Position numbers and translations under genes: made by a program | Assembly (NCBI GenBank): GCA_002304505.1 | Contig: NCEH01000042.1 | Span: forward strand, 1-36,784 | Reading direction: 5' to 3' | Length of the DNA stretch: 36,784 bases | From: Rhizobiales bacterium 32-66-11 | GTDB taxonomy: Bacteria; Pseudomonadota; Alphaproteobacteria; Rhizobiales; Xanthobacteraceae | Shown: piece after piece, positions 17,025-25,306 of the stretch | How positions within the stretch are numbered: the first letter of the stretch is position 1 | Layout of the letters: every line of letters begins with the position of its first letter | Notes under the pieces: model-generated | What the model was told of the DNA's origin: nothing | Databases searched by the model: none | What the model saw: only the letters and a program-made list of their open reading frames with translations

Positions 17025-17120
17025 CACATTCCGATCCGGCGGCAGAATTAGGCAGGCGAGGTGAAACATTAGAGGCGGGAATGCGGCGGCCCTTGGGCCG
17101 TGACGGTTTCCGGGGTCCAT

Positions 17121-18062
17121 ATGGCTTCCGAGATGCAGACCACCCTCGCTGGCGAAATCGCTCTTTCGGGCGTTGGCGTTCACGGGGGCATCGAAGCCTC
17201 TCTCACCCTGAAGCCCGCACCCGCAGACACCGGCATCGTCTTCATCCGCACCTTCGCCGACCAGGCCCCCCGCAAGATGGCGGTCTCGCGCCAGTCGGTG
17301 CAGGCCACCGACCTCGCCACCGTTCTCGGCGATAAGAGTGGCGCCCTCGTTTCCACGGTCGAACATGTGCTCTCCGCCCTGTCCGGCCTCGGCGTGGACA
17401 ATGCGCTGGTGGAAGTCACCGGCCCCGAGGTTCCGATCCTCGACGGCAGCGCCGGCCCGGTGGTCGCCGCCATCGACGAGGTCGGTATCGCCGTGCTGCC
17501 GGCGCGCCGCAAATATCTCAAGGTCTTGAAGCCCATCCGCGTCGAGAACGGCGCCTCTTACGGCGAGCTCCTGCCGTATGACGCCGGCTTCCGCCTGGAA
17601 GTGGAGATCGAGTTCGATCATTGCGGCATCGGCCGCCAGCGCTTCGCCGGCAACCTGACCCCCAATGTGTTCCGCCGCGAACTCGCGCATGCCCGCACCT
17701 TCGGCTTCCTGAAGGATGTGGAGCGCCTGCGCTCCGCCGGCTATGCCCGCGGCGCCTCGCTGGAAAACACCGTCTGCCTCGGCGATGCCGGCATCCTGAA
17801 CCCCGAGGGCCTGCGCTTTACGGACGAGTTCGTGCGCCACAAGGCGCTGGATGCGGTGGGCGATCTGGCGCTCGCCGGCCTGCCCCTGATGGCCCGCTAC
17901 CGGTCCTTCCGCGGCGGCCACAAGCTGAATTTCAACGTGGTGGATGCCCTGCTGGCGGATCGCACGGCCTTCGCCGTTGTGGATGCCCCGGTTCGCGGCC
18001 GGCGCGAAGGCGCGGAACTCGCGGTCGGCGCCCCCGTCCTCGCCTACGCCCCGGAGCGCTGA
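17121..18062 (+). CDS. lpxC: UDP-3-O-acyl-N-acetylglucosamine deacetylase LpxC
   Basis: A 313-residue zinc amidase, the committed step of lipid A synthesis, in the cytosol. Seen: QTTLAGEIALSGVGVHGG at the N-terminus, STVEHVLSAL with zinc ligand His82, TDEFVRHKALDAVGDL with zinc ligands His240 and Asp244, and YRSFRGGHKLN with the catalytic His267. The length matches the family. The ATG at 17121 is chosen because GGGG lies six bases before it; a GTG at 17100 and an ATG at 17133 are also in frame. lpxC commonly closes the dcw cluster, as here. A 309-bp leader with structure precedes it, so it may have its own promoter. Confidence 0.96.
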   Translation: MASEMQTTLAGEIALSGVGVHGGIEASLTLKPAPADTGIVFIRTFADQAPRKMAVSRQSVQATDLATVLGDKSGALVSTVEHVLSALSGLGVDNALVEVTGPEVPILDGSAGPVVAAIDEVGIAVLPARRKYLKVLKPIRVENGASYGELLPYDAGFRLEVEIEFDHCGIGRQRFAGNLTPNVFRRELAHARTFGFLKDVERLRSAGYARGASLENTVCLGDAGILNPEGLRFTDEFVRHKALDAVGDLALAGLPLMARYRSFRGGHKLNFNVVDALLADRTAFAVVDAPVRGRREGAELAVGAPVLAYAPER

Positions 18063-18084
18063 GGCGCTGGGCTTGAGCGTGCAT

Positions 18085-18113
18085 GCGCGGCCTTGGAGCC
18101 GCGCCCCGCTTTT
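18085..18113 (+). terminator. Candidate terminator after lpxC
   Basis: GCGCGGC (18085-18091) pairs perfectly with GCCGCGC (18098-18104) over a 6-base loop; TTTT follows at 18110-18113 after CCCGC. It sits 23 bp after the lpxC stop. The rest of the 18063-18425 gap holds no supported gene. TTGACG at 18258-18263 and 18315-18320 are possible -35 boxes for bamD, without good -10 partners. Confidence 0.5.
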
Positions 18114-18425
18114 CCCTTCGTTTTGCCGGCCCCACGTTCGGGGCGCTATGCGGGCGAGGCGATCTTCGCCGGCGTCCTGCGACGTCACGCGCTACATCGC
18201 CGGCGTGCTGTACCATCGCGCCCCGGCTCCGCTGTGCGGTGTAAAACGCTCGCCGGCTTGACGTGCGCGCCCCCGCCCTTAAAAACCCTAGCGAACCGGG
18301 TCGCGGAAACGCATTTGACGTCGCTTCGCCCGTGCCCGCCACATTGCGGACTGAAAGCGCCTTTAGCCGCGTAGTCTGCGGCGTTCTGCACGGAAGCCGA
18401 CGGCTTGGGATGGAACCTTCACGTG

Positions 18426-19274
18426 ATGCGCCTTTTCACTGACGCCGCTGTCCTGCGCACCCGGGCGGCCAGCTTGCTCGCGATCCTCTGCCTTGCCACC
18501 GGCCTTGCCGGCTGCGCCAGCACCAAGGACGATGTGATTCCGCCCGACGAGCCGGCCGAGAAAATCTACAATGAGGGGCTCACCCTCATGCGCAAGGGCG
18601 ACCTTGTGGCCGCCGCCAAGCGATTCGAGGATCTCGACCGCACCCATCCCTATTCGGAATGGGCGCGCAAGGCGCTGCTGATGGACACCTATGTCTATTA
18701 CGAGGCGGGCAAGTACGACGAGGCCATCGCGGCGGGCAAGCGCTACATGGCGCTGCATCCGGGCTCCGATGATGCGGCCTACGCGAGCTATCTGGTCGCC
18801 TCCGCCTATTTCGACAACATCCCCGACATCACCCGCGACCAGAGGGCCACGCGCCAGGCGCTCGACGCGCTGGACGAGGTGATTCGCAAATATCCGAACA
18901 CGGAATATGCCGCCTCCGCCAAGAAAAAGGTGGAAGTGGCGCGCGACCAGCTGGCCGGCAAGGAAATGATGATCGGCCGCTATTATCTGGAAAACCGCAA
19001 TTACACGGGCGCCATCAACCGCTTCAAGGTGGTGGTCACGCAATACCAGACCACCCGGCAGGTGGAAGAAGCCCTGTTTCGCCTGACCGAAGCCTATATG
19101 GCGCTCGGCATCACCTCCGAGGCGCAGACCGCCGCCGCCGTGCTGGGCTATAATTTTCCCGATAGCCAGTGGTACAAGGACGCCTATAAGCTCGTGCAGT
19201 CGAGCGGCAACCTGCCGGTCGAAAACAAAGGGTCCTGGATCAGCCAGGCCTTCAAGAAGCTCGGTCTCGGCTAG
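18426..19274 (+). CDS. bamD: Outer membrane assembly lipoprotein BamD
   Basis: A 282-residue lipoprotein of the BAM complex that inserts beta-barrel proteins into the outer membrane. Seen: a signal peptide with lipobox LAGC (residues 27-30, lipidated Cys30), then TPR-like repeats: EKIYNEGLTLMRKGDLVAAA, YSEWARKALLMDTYVYYEAG, YDEAIAAGKRYMALHP and further helical pairs to about residue 265. YRIN/YLENRNYTGAINRF-type segments are typical of BamD/ComL. ATG at 18426 gives a normal signal peptide; a TTG at 18405 would add seven residues. recN follows after 5 bp, so the two are likely cotranscribed. Confidence 0.95.
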   Translation: MRLFTDAAVLRTRAASLLAILCLATGLAGCASTKDDVIPPDEPAEKIYNEGLTLMRKGDLVAAAKRFEDLDRTHPYSEWARKALLMDTYVYYEAGKYDEAIAAGKRYMALHPGSDDAAYASYLVASAYFDNIPDITRDQRATRQALDALDEVIRKYPNTEYAASAKKKVEVARDQLAGKEMMIGRYYLENRNYTGAINRFKVVVTQYQTTRQVEEALFRLTEAYMALGITSEAQTAAAVLGYNFPDSQWYKDAYKLVQSSGNLPVENKGSWISQAFKKLGLG

Positions 19275-19279
19275 AACCC

Positions 19280-20965
19280 ATGCTCTCCTCTCTCTCGATC
19301 CGGGACATCGTTCTGATCGAGAAGCTCGATCTGGCGCTGGCGGACGGCCTCACCGTCCTCACCGGCGAGACGGGCGCGGGAAAGTCGATCCTGCTGGATG
19401 CGCTGTCCTTGGCGCTCGGCGGCCGGGGCGATGGCGGCCTGGTGCGCCATGGCGAGGCGAAGGGGCAGGTGACCGCGGTGTTCGATCTGCCGCTCGCCCA
19501 TCCCGCCCGCGCCATCCTCGCCGCCGCCGACATTGCGGATGAGGGCGATGTGATCGTCCGCCGCATCCAGATGGCCGACGGGCGCACGCGCGCCACCATC
19601 AATGAGCAGCCGGTGAGCGTGCAGACCTTGCGCGCGCTCGGCGCCCGGCTGGTCGAACTCCACGGGCAGCATGATGATCGCGCGCTGGTGGACCCCACCA
19701 CCCACCGCACGCTGCTGGATGCCTTCGGCGGCCTGTCCGCCAAGACCGAAACGGTCGCCCGCCTCTGGCGCGCCTGGCGTGCGGCCCTCTCGGACGCCGG
19801 TGCCGAGCGCGCCCGGCTGGAAGAGGCGCAGAAGGAAGCCGATTTCATCCGCCATGCGGTGGACGAACTCACCGCGCTTAGCCCAGAGACGGGGGAAGAA
19901 GCCATGCTCTCCGAGCGGCGCACCACCATGATGCGCTCGGAGAAGATCGCCGGCGACCTCTCCGAGGCGCTGGAAGCGGTGGGCGGCAGCGGCTCCCCCG
20001 TGCCCTCCCTCTCCGCCGCCGTGCGGCGGCTGGAGCGCCGCGCGGGCGAATCACAGGGCCTGGTCCGGCCGGCGGTGGAGGCCATCGACCTCGCCCTCGA
20101 CGCGCTGGAGACCGCCCGATCGCATCTGGAAACCGCGCTCCGCGACGCCGCCTTTGATCCGCACGATCTCGAACGCGTGGAGGAGCGGTTGTTCGCCTTG
20201 CGCGCGGCGGCCCGCAAATATGGCGGCGCCATCGACGATCTGCCTAAGGTCGCGGCGCGATTCGCGGCGCAATTGGACGCCTTGAACCGCAGCGCCACCA
20301 CGCTCGCGGCGCTGGAAGCCAAGGTGGCGGAGGCGGAGGACGCCTATCGTGTGGCGGCCGCTGCGCTTTCCGCCGATCGCAAGGCGGCCGGCGCCAAGCT
20401 GGATGCAGCCGTGGATGCCGAATTGCCGCCGCTCAAGCTGGAGCGCGCCCATTTCACCGCCCGCATCGACAGCGATCCCCGCTCCCCCGGCGCGGAAGGC
20501 TATGACCGGGTGGAATTCTGGGTGCGCACCAATCCCGGCACCCGGCCCGGCCCCATGATGAAGGTGGCGTCGGGCGGCGAGCTTGCACGCTTCCTGCTCG
20601 CGCTGAAGGTGGTGCTGGCGGATCGCGGCTCCGCGCCGACCCTGATCTTCGACGAGATCGACACCGGCGTGGGCGGCGCGGTGGCGGATGCCATCGGCCA
20701 TCGCCTCTCGCGCCTGGCCGGGCAGGTGCAGGTGATCTGCGTGACCCATGCGCCCCAGGTGGCGGCGCGGGCGGGCCAGCATCTGTTGATTTCCAAGGCT
20801 TCTGCCGGCTCCGGCAAGGACGCGCCCGTCACCACGCGGGTTGCGCCGCTCGATGCGCCGAACCGCAAGGAGGAGATCGCCCGCATGCTGGCCGGCGCCA
20901 GCATCACGCCCGAAGCCCGCGCGGCGGCGGAAAAACTGCTTCAGGCGGCCGCCGTTTCCGCGTGA
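19280..20965 (+). CDS. recN: DNA repair protein RecN
   Basis: A 561-residue SMC-like ATPase of double-strand-break repair. Seen: LTGETGAGKSILLDAL (Walker A, residues 27-42), QPVSVQTLRALGARLVELHGQHD (Q-loop region), two long helical coiled-coil arms (about residues 150-360), KVASGGELARFLLALK (ABC signature), TLIFDEIDTGVGG (Walker B) and VICVTHAPQVAA (H-loop). Length and order are normal. It begins 5 bp after bamD, a pairing common in alphaproteobacteria, and converges on arfB with only 21 bp between stops. No LexA box can be judged since it has no promoter gap of its own. Confidence 0.97.
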   Translation: MLSSLSIRDIVLIEKLDLALADGLTVLTGETGAGKSILLDALSLALGGRGDGGLVRHGEAKGQVTAVFDLPLAHPARAILAAADIADEGDVIVRRIQMADGRTRATINEQPVSVQTLRALGARLVELHGQHDDRALVDPTTHRTLLDAFGGLSAKTETVARLWRAWRAALSDAGAERARLEEAQKEADFIRHAVDELTALSPETGEEAMLSERRTTMMRSEKIAGDLSEALEAVGGSGSPVPSLSAAVRRLERRAGESQGLVRPAVEAIDLALDALETARSHLETALRDAAFDPHDLERVEERLFALRAAARKYGGAIDDLPKVAARFAAQLDALNRSATTLAALEAKVAEAEDAYRVAAAALSADRKAAGAKLDAAVDAELPPLKLERAHFTARIDSDPRSPGAEGYDRVEFWVRTNPGTRPGPMMKVASGGELARFLLALKVVLADRGSAPTLIFDEIDTGVGGAVADAIGHRLSRLAGQVQVICVTHAPQVAARAGQHLLISKASAGSGKDAPVTTRVAPLDAPNRKEEIARMLAGASITPEARAAAEKLLQAAAVSA

Positions 20966-20986
20966 GGGCGGGAGCCGGCCGCGCGC

Positions 20987-21409
20987 TCAGTCCGCCGGCG
21001 GCTTGTTCTGGCGCAGGGTCTTCACCACGCCGCGCCGCTCCTTCGCCTCCAGCCGCCGTTCCTTCGAGCCGAGGGTGGGGCGCGTGGGCCGGCGGATCGG
21101 GGCGACATAGGTTGCCTCGCGAATCATCTCCACCAGGCGTTCCAGCGCGTCGGCGCGGTTGCGCTCCTGGGTGCGGTGGCGTTGCGCCTGGATGATGACG
21201 ACGCCGTCCTGCGTCATGCGCTTGCCGGCGATGCGGATGAGGCGGTGCTTCACGCCGTCGGGCAGGTTCGGCGAGCCAAAGGCGTTGAAGCGCAATTGCA
21301 CCGCGCTCGACACCTTGTTGACATTCTGCCCGCCGGGTCCCGATGCGCGCACGAAGGCGAGTTCGATCTCGTCCTCGGAAATGGCGATGCGGGGGGTGAT
21401 CTCGATCAT
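20987..21409 (-). CDS. arfB: Alternative ribosome-rescue factor ArfB (peptidyl-tRNA hydrolase)
   Basis: A 140-residue release-factor-like protein that frees ribosomes stalled at the 3' end of mRNAs. Seen: the catalytic GGQ (residues 26-28) in RASGPGGQNVNKV, the RHRTQERNRADAL segment, and a basic C-terminal tail (KERRLEAKERRGVVKTLRQ) that in this family enters the empty mRNA channel. The size fits ArfB (YaeJ) rather than a full release factor. The start at 21409 gives the usual N-terminus; the frame is open upstream but without homology. Confidence 0.95.
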   Translation of the reverse strand: MIEITPRIAISEDEIELAFVRASGPGGQNVNKVSSAVQLRFNAFGSPNLPDGVKHRLIRIAGKRMTQDGVVIIQAQRHRTQERNRADALERLVEMIREATYVAPIRRPTRPTLGSKERRLEAKERRGVVKTLRQNKPPAD

Positions 21410-21611
21410 GGCAAGCCCGGACGCGCGGAATGCTGCACGGACCCGACAGCCGGCCGGCAGGCCCCAGCTATGGCAGAAAGCCGCGCCGCGCGACAGGCTT
21501 GCGCGCGCCCAAGCCGCCGGTGCCGCGCGGCGGACCGCGCCATGCGCCGAACGCGCGGTCCGGGCTCGCGGGTCGAGGTGGCGGCGCGCAGGATGGTCCC
21601 GCGCAGCGGGC

Positions 21612-22679
21612 TCAGATGGCGTGGCGGTTCGCGGTCGGGCCGAAATGCTCCACATAGCGGGCGCTGATGATGGAGCGCGGCAGCACCACGAGCACGTCGG
21701 TGGTGCCGAACTGGTGGTCCACCACCGCACCGTCGCCCACGAAGCCGCCGAGGCGCAGATAGCCCTTTACCAGGGGCGGCAGGGCATGCAGCGCCGCCTT
21801 CATGTTGATCTCAGCCTTGGGCATGCGATCCATGGAGACATAGCGCTTGTCGAGCGCGCGGGCGCGCCATTCCTCGGGCGCGAGCGCATTGTGATGCAGG
21901 AACGAGAGCTGGAGCGCGAGCGCCTCGGGGTCGGTGCCCTCCAGGCTCGCGCAGCCGATCATCACATCGATATTGTTGCGCAGGATATAGGCCCACACCC
22001 CGTGCCACAGCAGCTCCACCGTGCGCTTGTTGCGATACGGCTTGAGCACGCAGGAGCGGCCCAGCTCCAGGAATTTCAGGCCCGGATGCGCGGCGACGAT
22101 GCGGTTCACGTCGAATTCGCTCTGGGTGTAGAAGCCGCCATGGCGGTCCGCCACCTCCTGCTTCAGCAGGCGATAGGTGCCCACCACCTTGGGCTTGCGG
22201 CGGCCGAGCACCATCTTGCCGGCCTCGTAATCCAGCACCAGCATGTGGTCGCAGATGGCGTCGAATGCATCCACGTCGCGCCGGGCGAGCCGGGCGGCGG
22301 CGTCGGGCACGGCGGACATTTCCTCGTAGAAGACTTTATAGCGCAGGCGCTGGGCGCGCCGCACATCGCGCGCGGTCCGGGCGAGCCGCACTTCCAGCGG
22401 CCCGAGGCGGCCGAGCACCACCGGTTCGCCGAACGGGACGGCCTCGCGGTGGCGAATCCCGGAATAGGCGCGGAAATCGGAGACCAGCTTCTGCGGGCCG
22501 TTCAGCGCCGGCTTGCCATCCGCGCGCGGGACCGGCGGTGCAAACAGGGGCGCGCCGAACTTGGCACCGGGAAATTTCGCGAAGCCTTCCTTGGCTACAT
22601 CGATGCCGCGGCCCACCAGAGCCGGCCAGCTGAAGGGCTGCGGGTCGAGACTGGAACCGGACGGATCTTGGCGTTTCAT
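21612..22679 (-). CDS. olsB: L-ornithine N(alpha)-acyltransferase OlsB, with N-terminal extension
   Basis: A 355-residue GNAT-type acyltransferase that transfers a 3-hydroxyacyl group from acyl carrier protein to ornithine, the first step of ornithine-lipid synthesis. Seen: GRLGPLEVRLART, LRYKVFYEEM, VGTYRLL with HGGFYTQSEFD, FLELGRSCVL, KRTVELLWHG, LSFLHHN, LPPLVKGYLRLGGFVGDGAV and TTDVLVVLP, a series very like rhizobial OlsB. It has about 65 residues before the core that shorter OlsB proteins lack; GAGGAGG upstream of the ATG at 22679 argues that they are translated. The second enzyme, OlsA, is not here. It is divergent from an exported protein of unknown role. Confidence 0.85.
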   Translation of the reverse strand: MKRQDPSGSSLDPQPFSWPALVGRGIDVAKEGFAKFPGAKFGAPLFAPPVPRADGKPALNGPQKLVSDFRAYSGIRHREAVPFGEPVVLGRLGPLEVRLARTARDVRRAQRLRYKVFYEEMSAVPDAAARLARRDVDAFDAICDHMLVLDYEAGKMVLGRRKPKVVGTYRLLKQEVADRHGGFYTQSEFDVNRIVAAHPGLKFLELGRSCVLKPYRNKRTVELLWHGVWAYILRNNIDVMIGCASLEGTDPEALALQLSFLHHNALAPEEWRARALDKRYVSMDRMPKAEINMKAALHALPPLVKGYLRLGGFVGDGAVVDHQFGTTDVLVVLPRSIISARYVEHFGPTANRHAI

Positions 22680-22827
22680 GCAACGACCCCCTCCTCGGGC
22701 CGCCGCTGGACAACGGCGGTTCTATGGGATGCCGCGCGCCGTCCCAGACGAGCTCGAAACCGGGCGCGCGCATCGTGCGCGTTCATCCCGCGTGACCATC
22801 ACATTCACCATAGTTTTCCGACGGCTA

Positions 22828-22866
22828 TGTGACAATGGCAGATTGTGACACCCCGGTCCTGTCACA
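22828..22866. promoter_or_regulatory. TGTGACA repeats in the olsB divergent region
   Basis: TGTGACA occurs at 22828-22834 and 22844-22850 (16-bp period), and its inverse TGTCACA at 22860-22866. The last two form an inverted repeat with a 9-base spacer. The group lies between the olsB start (22679) and the plus-strand gene at 22946. A dimeric regulator site is plausible; which regulator is unknown. Confidence 0.45.
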
Positions 22867-22945
22867 TGACGGCGGTGGCGCATTGCGGGCGTCGGGGCCG
22901 CATGCTAGCGCGGGATGACGTAGGGCAATGGGATTCGGGGGCATC

Positions 22946-23554
22946 ATGTCTAAGGTTCGGTTTCTGTCGCGCGCGGCCGGCTGCGCGCTGGCGCTCAGCA
23001 TGGCGTTTTCGGGCTTGGCCCACGCCCAGGCGATGCCCACCCCCGCCGCCGTGACCGTCATCAATGTGCCCGGCGTCGGCGCGATGAATGTGCTGAGCTA
23101 TGAGGCGCGGTTCGTCTCCGCCGATCCGGCCACCCGCCGCGTGGTGCTCGAGACGCCGAACGGCAAGCGCTGGGCGGTGATCGCCCCGCCGCTGCTGGGC
23201 GATGTCATGCTGCTCGCCAACAGCCGCAAGCTGCTGATCCGCGTGCTGCCCGGCCTCGTCACCGCACTCGGCAAGGCCCACCAAGGCACGCCCGGCGTCG
23301 CGGTCTCCGAGCTTGTGCTGAAGGACGGCCTGCCGGGCTGGCCGGAGGATTACGGCTTCCGGCAGGTCACCATCACCTCCATCCTGGTGAATATCGACAA
23401 GACCGCCGGCACCATCAGCTTCGAGGGGCTGGACGGCGTGGTGCGCACCATCAAGGCGGCCAATCCGCAGGTGCTGGCCGATCTGCAGAAGGTGGAACTG
23501 GGCGATCTGTGCCAGATCACCTATTATGAAGGCCTCGCCATCAACGCCATGTAG
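22946..23554 (+). CDS. Exported protein of unknown function
   Basis: A 202-residue protein that I do not recognise. It has a clear signal peptide (basic start, hydrophobic core SMAFSGLAHAQA, likely cut after AHA near residue 29), so it is probably periplasmic. The mature part is about 170 residues, beta-rich by eye, without cysteines except in LGDLCQITYYEG near the end; it has no obvious catalytic motif. The segment RRVVLETPNGKRWAVIAPP followed later by GTISFEGLDGVVRTIKA looks like paired small beta modules. ATG at 22946 is favoured because GGGGG lies just upstream; an ATG at 22928 is possible. It is divergent from olsB and convergent with the AAA+ gene. Confidence 0.75.
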   Translation: MSKVRFLSRAAGCALALSMAFSGLAHAQAMPTPAAVTVINVPGVGAMNVLSYEARFVSADPATRRVVLETPNGKRWAVIAPPLLGDVMLLANSRKLLIRVLPGLVTALGKAHQGTPGVAVSELVLKDGLPGWPEDYGFRQVTITSILVNIDKTAGTISFEGLDGVVRTIKAANPQVLADLQKVELGDLCQITYYEGLAINAM

Positions 23555-23638
23555 CATCGCCGCGCAGCCGGCGCATCTTGCGACGCGCATGGTTCGGTGG
23601 GGCTGCGAACAGAAGAGCGAAACGCAAGCGGCGGCGGC

Positions 23639-24976
23639 TCAGGCCGCCGCGCGCGATCGGTCGGCCAGGGCGCGATAGGCCAGGGCCTCGGCCAGGTGCC
23701 GGCGGCCAAGGCTTTCCGCCCCGTCGAGATCGGCGAGGGTGCGGGCGACCTTGAGCACCCGGTGATAGCCCCGCGCCGACAAATTCATGGCGCTGGTGGC
23801 ATCGCGCAGCAAAGCGAGCCCGCCGGAATCGGGCGCGGCGACCACCTCCAGAAGCGGGCCCGACGCCTGGGCATTGGTGCGGATGTCGGGCCGGTCCAGC
23901 GCGGCGTAGCGTTCCACCTGGAGCGTGCGCGCGGCGGCGACCCGGGCCGCCACCTCCCGCGAGCCCTCGGCCGGGGCGGGCAGCACCAGATCGGCGGCGG
24001 TGACGGCCGGCACATCCAGATACAGGTCGATGCGGTCCAGGAACGGGCCGGACAGGCGCGCCTGGTAATCCTCCTTGCAGCGCGGCCCGCGCTTGCAGGT
24101 GAAGCCGGGCTCGCCCGCATGGCCGCAGCGGCAGGGATTCATGGCGGCGATCAATTGGAACCGCGCCGGATAGGTCACGCGGTGATTGGCGCGGGCGATC
24201 AGCACGTCGCCGGTTTCCAGCGGCTGGCGCAGGGAATCCAGCACCTGGGGCGAGAATTCCGGCAATTCGTCCAGGAACAGCACGCCATGATGGGCGAGCG
24301 AGACCTCGCCCGGCTTCGCCTTGGCCCCGCCGCCCACCATCGCGGCCATGCTGGCGGAATGATGCGGCGCGCGGAATGGCCGGCGATCCACCAGGGCGCC
24401 GTCCTGGATCGCCCCCGCCACCGACGCGACCATGGAGACGTCCAGCATCTCGGCCGGCGAGAGCGGCGGCAGGATGGAGGGCAGGCGCTGGGCGAGCATG
24501 GATTTGCCGGCGCCGGGTGGGCCGACATAGAGCAGATTGTGACCGCCGGCGCCGCAGGCGCCGGGGCAGATGAGCCCGTGTCCGCGCGCATTGGCGCCGA
24601 TTGCCGCCGGCAGCACGCCCGCCACCGCGGCGATGGACCCATCCAGCCCGAGTTCGCCCACCACCGTGAAGCCGGCGAGCGCGTCGCCCGGAATGGCGCC
24701 GATCGCCGCCATCAGCCCGAGCGCGATGGGCAGATCATAATGGGAGCCTTCCTTCGGCAAATCGGCGGGGGCAAGATTGATGGTGATGCGGCGCGCGGGC
24801 AGGGCAAGCCCCGAGGCGATCAGCGCGGCGCGCACGCGCTCCTTGGCCTCCGTCACGGCCTTGTCGGGCAGGCCGACGATGGTGAAGGCCGGCAGGCCGG
24901 GCGCCACATGCACCTGCACATCCACCGGCCGCGCGTCCACGCCCTCGAACGCCACGGTCGCCACACGCTGGATCAC
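23639..24976 (-). CDS. YifB/ComM-family AAA+ (Mg-chelatase-like) protein, apparently missing a linker segment
   Basis: A 445-residue member of the YifB/ComM family, whose members are usually about 505-515 residues. ComM-type proteins are helicases that help branch migration during natural transformation. Seen: an N-terminal ChlI-like domain (residues 1-135), Walker A VGPPGAGKSM (151-160), VLFLDELPEF (Walker B), MNPCRCGH with further cysteines (FTCKRGPRCK), and the C-terminal Mg-chelatase domain ending ALAYRALADR. The N-domain end (LICPGACG, about residue 142) joins directly to AGGHNLL. In relatives about 65 residues come between, including a GQ-containing helix leading into the AAA+ domain. 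The start is GTG at 24976; a TGA lies two codons upstream, so nothing earlier is possible. Confidence 0.9.
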   Translation of the reverse strand: MIQRVATVAFEGVDARPVDVQVHVAPGLPAFTIVGLPDKAVTEAKERVRAALIASGLALPARRITINLAPADLPKEGSHYDLPIALGLMAAIGAIPGDALAGFTVVGELGLDGSIAAVAGVLPAAIGANARGHGLICPGACGAGGHNLLYVGPPGAGKSMLAQRLPSILPPLSPAEMLDVSMVASVAGAIQDGALVDRRPFRAPHHSASMAAMVGGGAKAKPGEVSLAHHGVLFLDELPEFSPQVLDSLRQPLETGDVLIARANHRVTYPARFQLIAAMNPCRCGHAGEPGFTCKRGPRCKEDYQARLSGPFLDRIDLYLDVPAVTAADLVLPAPAEGSREVAARVAAARTLQVERYAALDRPDIRTNAQASGPLLEVVAAPDSGGLALLRDATSAMNLSARGYHRVLKVARTLADLDGAESLGRRHLAEALAYRALADRSRAAA

Positions 24977-25075
24977 GCTTCAGCCCCCCGGCTTGTCCCT
25001 GCCACCCAAGGTAGTGGAGGGCGCGCGGCGGCACAAGAACATATTGGGAACACCGGGCGGCCTGAGGACTGACCC

Positions 25076-25255
25076 ATGACCCAATTGCATTATCTCTCTT
25101 CCGCCGCCTTTCCCGCCCCGCATGCGCAAGCGCTGCCGCCGCAGCTGACCCGAGGTGGGCGCTGGCCCGGCCCGCTCGCCCGCATGGCGCTGAAGGCGGC
25201 CTGCCTCGTGCCGGCGCTGGTGCTGGCTTTCGCGCTGCACGCCCTGCTGGGCTGA
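25076..25255 (+). CDS. Small single-pass membrane protein (59 aa), unknown function
   Basis: A short open frame with ATG at 25076 and TGA at 25253-25255. The first half is Ala/Pro/Gln-rich and the second has one hydrophobic span, about residues 41-58, with CLVPALVLAFALHALL after a basic LARMALK. It is divergent from the AAA+ gene and begins 51 bp before a second small gene of like architecture. GAGG lies some 9 bases before the start, a fair but not strong site. It is not a family I recognise and could be noise, but the tandem with 25307-25522 makes it more credible. Confidence 0.45.
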   Translation: MTQLHYLSSAAFPAPHAQALPPQLTRGGRWPGPLARMALKAACLVPALVLAFALHALLG

Positions 25256-25306
25256 AGGCCGCCCCGCACCCCCGATCAGCATCCCGCCGGCCCTGGAGGT
25301 CGATCC

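Noticed and set aside
17060..17070. GTGAAACA before lpxC as a second parS site
   Set aside because: Only one half of the palindrome is present; the other arm does not match.
16940..17335. Small plus-strand frame across the ftsZ-lpxC gap
   Set aside because: Its second half overlaps lpxC in another frame and it has no ribosome-binding site or domain.
18185..18391. Minus-strand 68-residue frame in the lpxC-bamD gap
   Set aside because: No ribosome-binding site, no domain, and composition like its neighbours' shadows.
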